Part shown: positions 59,483-64,000 of the stretch, piece after piece
Numbering within the stretch: position 1 is the first letter of the stretch
How the letters are laid out: each line of letters starts with the position of its first letter
Notes under the pieces: generated by a model
The model's input: only the letters and a program-made list of their open reading frames with translations
Database searches by the model: none
What the model was told of the DNA's origin: nothing
Translations under genes and position numbers: made by a program
Assembly (NCBI GenBank): GCA_028687545.1
Contig: JAQTZZ010000002.1
Location: 157,926 to 221,925 of the forward strand
Direction of reading: 5' to 3'
DNA length: 64,000 bases
Source: Candidatus Wallbacteria bacterium
Lineage (GTDB): Bacteria; Muiribacteriota; JAQTZZ01

Positions 59483-61069
59483 TTACGGCTGTTGGGATGA
59501 GGTCACGACTTCAGCACTTCCCCTGACAGAATCATGCCGCAGAACATGGACATCCTGGTTGATGCGTGTGATACAGGGAAGATAAACTTTGAAGACTGCA
59601 CCTGCGTCTTTTACAGACTCCACTTCCACAAAGCCCCCGTGGTTTGTGACTATCCTGTGCAGCATCGCCAGTCCCAGCCCTGTCCCGGGCTTCTTGGTAT
59701 TCTCCTTGGTGGTGAAGAATGGCTCGAACAGATGGGCTCTGGCCTGTTCGGTAAGGCCAGGGCCTGTATCTGAAACAGTCAGGAGAACGTAATCTCCGGT
59801 CGGTTCCGGGCGGGTTGTATCGTCCGTAACCGTAACATTTTCTGTTTTCAGTTTTACTGTGCCGCCCTGGGGAAGAGCTTCCACTGCATTCACCAGCAGG
59901 TTCATCACCGCCTGGCTGATCTGGGAGGGGTCTGCTTTCAGAATGTGCAGATTTTCGGACTCGCTGAACTCAATTGAAATTTTCTTGCCCGCTGTTCTTC
60001 TCCCCAGGCTTAACACATCCTGAACTATGCTGTTGAGATTGATCGGCTTTGGCTCGCTCTTTTTCGTTCTGGCGAAAGTCAGAAGCTTATCAATCAGATT
60101 TGAGGCAAGTTCGGAGGCTTTCATGATATCAGAGAGCTTTTCCTTCCTGTCTGAATCCTTCTCCTGGTCCAGCATGTTTTCCGCATTGCAGGATACGCAG
60201 GCGAGCATGTTGTTGAAATCATGGGCAATGCCTGCGGCAAGCGCTCCGATCGAGTCCATTTTCTGGGCATCCATGAGCTTGGCCTGGGTTTTGCGGTACT
60301 CAGTGACATCAACTGCTGATGAAACCAGGAATTTTCCTTCCTGCATCTCCAGCATCCTTGCTGATACCAAAGTATCTATCTTTCTGCCCGAGAGTGTCTG
60401 GAACTCCACAGGCACATTGTCGACTGATCCAGCCCTGGTTACGGCTTCCATGAACCGCATCCTGGAATCATTGTTCCACATACTCAGTTCCTGCGTTTTT
60501 CTGCCGATCGCCTCTTCTTTTTTCAAATCGAACAGCTTGAAAAACTGAGCGTTGGCATCGACCAGCAGACCTTTCTGCAGGTCCATGATGCACATGGACA
60601 GGGGATTCCCGTGAAAGGCAGCGGAAAATTTGTTCTCGCTTTCCAGCAGTCTGCCGCTGATTTTCTGGCTTTCCGTAATATCGATCCCTGTGTTGACGAT
60701 GAAGTCCCTGCCCTGGCTGCGCAGGATATGGGCATTCCAGAGAACCTCCACTTTTTCCCCTGTCTTCTTCTGAAGTGTCAGTTTCCGATTCTCGATTTCA
60801 CCTTTCTGGAAAAGATCAAAGTTGCGGATCTGTCTTTTTTCTTCGTCATCGCAAGTCAGCTTTGAGTTTGCCATGCCGATCAATTCTTCCCTGGTCATGC
60901 CGAGCATGGAAGCAGCAGCCTGATTCGCCTCTACCACCTCTCCTGTAATCAGATCAGTGACTGCAATGGCGAGAGGAATATCAGCGTAGAAAAGACCGGC
61001 CAGATGTTCGATGCTGCTGCCGGGAATATCCGAAGTTCCAGGAATGCCTTTGTTGCTCAGAATCTCCAT
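59483..61069 (-). CDS. PAS-domain sensor histidine kinase
   Basis: A 528-residue soluble kinase. PAS domains span about residues 20-130 and 145-260, the H-box with His283 (LAAGIAHDFNNMLACV) follows, then a HATPase domain with DPSQISQAVMNLLVNAVEAL, DTGPGL and GTGLGLAML. There is no membrane segment and no fused receiver. The likely output partner is the single-domain receiver encoded divergently at 61337. A promoter at 61101-61129 precedes it. Confidence 0.92.
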   Translation of the reverse strand: MEILSNKGIPGTSDIPGSSIEHLAGLFYADIPLAIAVTDLITGEVVEANQAAASMLGMTREELIGMANSKLTCDDEEKRQIRNFDLFQKGEIENRKLTLQKKTGEKVEVLWNAHILRSQGRDFIVNTGIDITESQKISGRLLESENKFSAAFHGNPLSMCIMDLQKGLLVDANAQFFKLFDLKKEEAIGRKTQELSMWNNDSRMRFMEAVTRAGSVDNVPVEFQTLSGRKIDTLVSARMLEMQEGKFLVSSAVDVTEYRKTQAKLMDAQKMDSIGALAAGIAHDFNNMLACVSCNAENMLDQEKDSDRKEKLSDIMKASELASNLIDKLLTFARTKKSEPKPINLNSIVQDVLSLGRRTAGKKISIEFSESENLHILKADPSQISQAVMNLLVNAVEALPQGGTVKLKTENVTVTDDTTRPEPTGDYVLLTVSDTGPGLTEQARAHLFEPFFTTKENTKKPGTGLGLAMLHRIVTNHGGFVEVESVKDAGAVFKVYLPCITRINQDVHVLRHDSVRGSAEVVTSSQQP

Positions 61070-61100
61070 ACTTTTATTATTATCACTACCTTTTTTTTAC

Positions 61101-61129
61101 ATATTAACCATTAAAACCAGCAATGTCAA
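61101..61129 (-). promoter_or_regulatory. Promoter of the PAS kinase gene
   Basis: Reverse strand TTGACA (61129-61124), 17 bases, TAATAT (61106-61101). Transcription would start near 61094, ahead of ATG 61069. Confidence 0.6.
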
Positions 61130-61336
61130 GGCTTAGCCGGATTCTCCGGTTGATCAATATGATCATAACGAACCGCTGGAAAATATTTTACAGCATTTTT
61201 TAAAACCACTTATGGTTTATAATGGTATTATTATATAATTCATTCGGTTCTGCCGGTTTTCAACTGCTCCACTTTTCCTGCAGGAATCGGCACAAAAAAT
61301 GCTCTAACAGTTTCACATTTAAAGGCAGGAGGAACA

Positions 61337-61711
61337 TTGAAGAAAAAAATTCTGATCATCGACGATGACAGGGATATACTGGCGCTTGTCAAACTGGCCC
61401 TGCAGGCAGATTATGAGGTTATTCCGCAGAGTTTCTGCTCCGACATCCAGGAAACCTGCTCACTGTATCAGCCTGACCTTGTGCTGATCGATCTCAAGCT
61501 GCCGGGAGTCGACGGTTACGAACTCTGCGGCAGAATCCGCGAATTCAGCCCTGACCTGCCCGTGATCCTGATAACAGGCGTGGAGATGAAAGCCCTGAAG
61601 AACAATTACTCGATCATCCGGGCCAACGACTATCTGCTGAAACCTTTCGATCTCAAAGCGCTCAGGGAAAAGGTGGAAAAGGCTCTGGAAGCTTCAGTTA
61701 AAATCAGCTGA
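61337..61711 (+). CDS. Single-domain response regulator
   Basis: A 124-residue receiver with a TTG start at 61337 after GGAGGAACA. The phospho-acceptor Asp52 (VLIDLKLPG), Thr80 (LITGV) and Lys102 (LLKPF) are all in place, with the acidic pair at 9-11. There is no output domain. It is transcribed away from the PAS kinase gene; the shared intergenic region (61070-61336) suggests coordinated function. Such receivers act by protein contact. Confidence 0.9.
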   Translation: MKKKILIIDDDRDILALVKLALQADYEVIPQSFCSDIQETCSLYQPDLVLIDLKLPGVDGYELCGRIREFSPDLPVILITGVEMKALKNNYSIIRANDYLLKPFDLKALREKVEKALEASVKIS

Positions 61712-61734
61712 AATCCTAATATCTTGCTGCACAC

Positions 61735-63060
61735 TCAGGATGGGAAATACCGTCCGGCCAGGGCTCTCGCCCATTCCGGCCTGTGATGCCCGATCACGCC
61801 CAGGCTGCCGAGCATGTACTCCCTGTCTATGATGATTTTCGCAGAATCAAGAGGCAGAAGTTTTTTCACGGGCTCCCTGATCAAAGCCTTGCGAAGCAGT
61901 TTTTCGCCAAAAGGCAGCTGGGTCAGCGCACCGCCCGTTCCGATCACGAGCTTCACTGCTGTCAGGTCCTTGCCGCGCACCAGCTGCTTTTTTCCGGTAG
62001 GTCCGTAATAATCGCTGATCTCGCCGGCATGCCGGTCCAGCCCCCATTTCAGGCAGTACCAGGAAAGCTCCTCGGCAAGCCGGATTTCAGGCTCGGTTTT
62101 CGGCATTGGGGACAGATTCCGGAAATCCGACTCTATCTGCGGGTCCCCGCTCTGTTCCAGGACTGATCCGGCATTCACAAAAACTCCCAGGTCGCCTTCC
62201 ACAGTGCGCTTAGCCTTTGGCTCAGGTTCCAACCTGAGATCTGCGAACCTGGGATCCCCTTCTGTGATCGAATGGATATCTGTTGTGGCACCGCCGATGT
62301 CCACAGCCATCAGGTCTGAAAAGCGTCCCGAGAGCATTTCCAGGCCCTTCATCACAGAATGCGGAACAGGCAGTATCTCTCCTGATACCAGGCCGGAAAT
62401 CTTCTCCATGCCCGGAGCGTGCAATATGTGCCTGGAAAAGACCTTCTGGATCACAGCCCTGGCTGGTTCCATGTTCAGGACATCCACCTTAGGGTAGACA
62501 TTTTCAGTCACAGTCACCTGTTTCCCGATAACGGCAAAGATGTCCCTGACCTCGTCCTGCAGAGCCCTGTTCCCGGCATAGACAAAAGGACAGCCTAGAG
62601 GCGACTCTGCAAGCTTTTTCGCCATCTGCAGCACAATCGACCGCTCCCCGAAATCCACTCCACCGGCCAGCAGCACTATATTCGGAGCTATGGACACAGT
62701 TTTTCTGATATCCGAATCCGTGATCTGCCCTACCGTGTAATACCGCAGCACTGCTCCGGCGCCAAGCGAAGCTTCTTTTGCTGCCCGCACAGTCATCTCT
62801 TCGGTCAGGCCGTGCACAGTCATCTTCAGACCTCCGGCTGCCGAGGAGGAGGCCAGGGCCAGGGACGGTTCGATCCCGGCTCCTAAGATCTGCTCCAGCA
62901 TGCTCCGGGCATTCACCATTCCCAGCGAAACATCGCCTTCCAGGACAGTGGTAGGAGCCTGACCCATGCCGAGATATTCCGGATTTTTATCGAGGTCATG
63001 GAAAGCCCGCACCTTGGTAGTGGTGCTGCCTATTTCATATGTCAAAAGGTCGATTTTCAT
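61735..63060 (-). CDS. GlmL/MutL family aminomutase-associated ATPase
   Basis: A 441-residue actin-like ATPase of the MutL (PF13941) family, found beside B12-dependent glutamate or ornithine mutases and thought to reactivate or protect them. Both nucleotide-binding halves are visible: LLTYEIGSTTTKVRAF at the start, LMAVDIGGATTDIHS centrally and the GTGGALTQLP end. No mutase subunit is adjacent. It is a further sign of B12-dependent amino acid fermentation, with the KamB/KamC-like pair. It converges with the receiver gene. It should not be confused with the mismatch-repair MutL. Confidence 0.85.
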   Translation of the reverse strand: MKIDLLTYEIGSTTTKVRAFHDLDKNPEYLGMGQAPTTVLEGDVSLGMVNARSMLEQILGAGIEPSLALASSSAAGGLKMTVHGLTEEMTVRAAKEASLGAGAVLRYYTVGQITDSDIRKTVSIAPNIVLLAGGVDFGERSIVLQMAKKLAESPLGCPFVYAGNRALQDEVRDIFAVIGKQVTVTENVYPKVDVLNMEPARAVIQKVFSRHILHAPGMEKISGLVSGEILPVPHSVMKGLEMLSGRFSDLMAVDIGGATTDIHSITEGDPRFADLRLEPEPKAKRTVEGDLGVFVNAGSVLEQSGDPQIESDFRNLSPMPKTEPEIRLAEELSWYCLKWGLDRHAGEISDYYGPTGKKQLVRGKDLTAVKLVIGTGGALTQLPFGEKLLRKALIREPVKKLLPLDSAKIIIDREYMLGSLGVIGHHRPEWARALAGRYFPS

Positions 63061-63082
63061 ATCCTGTTTCCATCATACTAAT

Positions 63083-63251
63083 TTCGGTAAACTTTCCAAG
63101 ATAATACGCTGAATCTTAGTGGGGTGGCCAGGGATAACTTTTTGGCGCACTGAGCGAAGCGAAGGAGAAAAAAAGTTGTCCCAGGACAGGACCCGCCACA
63201 AATCAAGGTCATTGTAAAACATCTGGCTGCACACCACAAAAATTCGCTAAA
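63083..63251. repeat. Miniature inverted-repeat element, copy 2 (inverted)
   Basis: Reverse complement of this stretch matches 46819-46989 over nearly its full length, with the conserved core GGCGGGTCCTGTCCTGG and imperfect terminal repeats (TTTCGGTAAACTTT and its partner). It overlaps the last bases of the rlmB gene. Two copies in opposite orientation support a mobile, non-coding element. Confidence 0.7.
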
Positions 63252-63966
63252 CTTTAGAAGCATTCACTATCAGATTCAGCATAATTCCGGCAGCTACCGA
63301 GACATTCAGGGAATTGATCCTGCCGCTCATGGGGATGGATGCGATCAGGTCAGATTCGTTCAACAGGCTGGTCCGCACTCCATGGTCCTCGCCCCCGATC
63401 AGAAGCAGCACTCTGCGGCCGGCTGCAGCTCTGGGATCAAATATCTGACAGCCTGCTTCAGCCGCAATTGTCAGAAATCCTTCTTCCTTGAATCTGCGCA
63501 GCATCTTCAAAGCTGAAGGCACTCTGGCGAATCTGAGATATTCAGCGCCGCCTGCACTGGTCCTGAAAACCACGTCATTCACCGGGGCGCTTTCCTTCTG
63601 GGAAAGCAGCACCCAGTCCACGCCAAAGGCCGCGGCAGAACGCAGGATCGCACCAAGGTTGCCGCAGTCTGTCACTCGATCTACATAAAGCACCAGATTG
63701 GGACATTTCAGGGCATTTACCCAGGCCTCGTAATTGACCAGGCCGAGTTGGGCCAGAACTCCTTGATGATTCTTGCCTTCAGCCATCCTGTCCAGGGATT
63801 TGAGGGGAACGAACTTACAGGAAACTCCGTGATTGGCAGCTTCCTTGAAAATCTCGCGGAATCTGCCGCCCTCTTCGCGCTCCCGCGCAAGCAGCACCGC
63901 CTCCAGCGGACGCCTGCCTGAACGGATAGCTTCCAGCACAGGATTGATTCCATAAATAATTTCCAT
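63247..63966 (-). CDS. rlmB: 23S rRNA 2'-O-ribose methyltransferase (RlmB/TrmH family)
   Basis: A 239-residue SpoU-type methyltransferase from ATG 63966 (AGGAG seven bases upstream). It has the N-terminal substrate-binding domain, YGINPVLEAIRSG, the NLGAILRSAAAFGVDWV motif, LLIGGEDHGV and the C-terminal SIPMSGRINSLNVSVAAGI knot, all complete. RlmB methylates G2251 in E. coli; the target here is inferred. A longer frame to 63996 exists but this start is better supported. Confidence 0.9.
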   Translation of the reverse strand: MEIIYGINPVLEAIRSGRRPLEAVLLAREREEGGRFREIFKEAANHGVSCKFVPLKSLDRMAEGKNHQGVLAQLGLVNYEAWVNALKCPNLVLYVDRVTDCGNLGAILRSAAAFGVDWVLLSQKESAPVNDVVFRTSAGGAEYLRFARVPSALKMLRRFKEEGFLTIAAEAGCQIFDPRAAAGRRVLLLIGGEDHGVRTSLLNESDLIASIPMSGRINSLNVSVAAGIMLNLIVNASKV

Positions 63967-64000
63967 CACAAACTCCTGGAGGCTCCGCCTCCGCACAATC

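Noticed and set aside
1-64000. CRISPR array, rRNA or prophage
   Set aside because: No spaced short repeats, rRNA segments or phage structural genes were seen.

Overview
The window looks like chromosomal DNA of an anaerobic, amino-acid-fermenting, two-membrane (diderm) bacterium of moderate G+C, probably from a poorly sampled lineage. Three things point there: a lysine-fermentation cluster (kce, kdd, kamA and aminomutase-reactivase-like genes), an envelope-sugar region with a heptose phosphatase and heptosyltransferase-type enzyme, and several lipoproteins or signal-peptide proteins. No 16S rRNA or tRNA gene was seen, so the taxonomic inference is weak. Genes are tightly packed, often with 4-nt ATGA overlaps.

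Layout. 1-2.1 kb: edge of a membrane protein gene, radA and a small membrane protein. 2.2-13.6 kb: surface polysaccharide region with gmhB, five glycosyltransferases, CDP-glucose 4,6-dehydratase, a 3,5-epimerase, a sugar C-methyltransferase, an epimerase/reductase, a FkbM methyltransferase and a frameshifted SAM methyltransferase. 13.8-15.8 kb: a TIR-like protein lacking its probable catalytic Glu, and a zinc-ribbon membrane protein. 15.9-21.6 kb: mtaB and rsmE behind an unusual TPR / asparagine-synthetase-like / radical SAM cassette. 21.8-30.6 kb: kce-kdd-kamA, then an ECF sigma factor with a membrane partner, a KamB-like P-loop protein, a class III nucleotide cyclase and a KamC-like MutS-family ATPase. 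30.6-33.9 kb: MFS exporter, a gene-free structured stretch, and an S41 protease.

33.9-41.9 kb: a block of osmotic and ion-homeostasis genes (MscS channel, NhaD-type transporter, trehalose synthase/phosphatase fusion, TetR regulator, CLC channel and two tiny membrane peptides). It is bracketed by a perfect 176-bp direct repeat, the left copy of which is a truncated 3' end of the DUF3857 gene on the right. 41.7-51 kb: a catalytic/degenerate pair of DUF3857-transglutaminase proteins, a poly-Gly lipoprotein, two kinds of miniature palindromic element, a clostripain-family protease, a nucleoside kinase and a non-canonical receiver protein. 51-64 kb: M16 protease, MsbA-like ABC exporter, lipase, orphan peptide-binding lipoprotein, a tiny gene behind a perfect consensus promoter, small membrane proteins, a PAS histidine kinase, a receiver protein, a MutL/GlmL aminomutase-associated ATPase and an RlmB-type rRNA methyltransferase.

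How it fits together: kce/kdd/kamA plus the KamB/KamC-like pair and the distant GlmL-like protein imply B12-dependent amino acid fermentation, although the aminomutase subunits (kamDE) are not in the window. The most unusual points are the sigma factor and cyclase placed inside the lysine cluster, the direct-repeat-bracketed osmotic block, several apparently leaderless genes with promoters abutting their start codons, and a set of very small genes.
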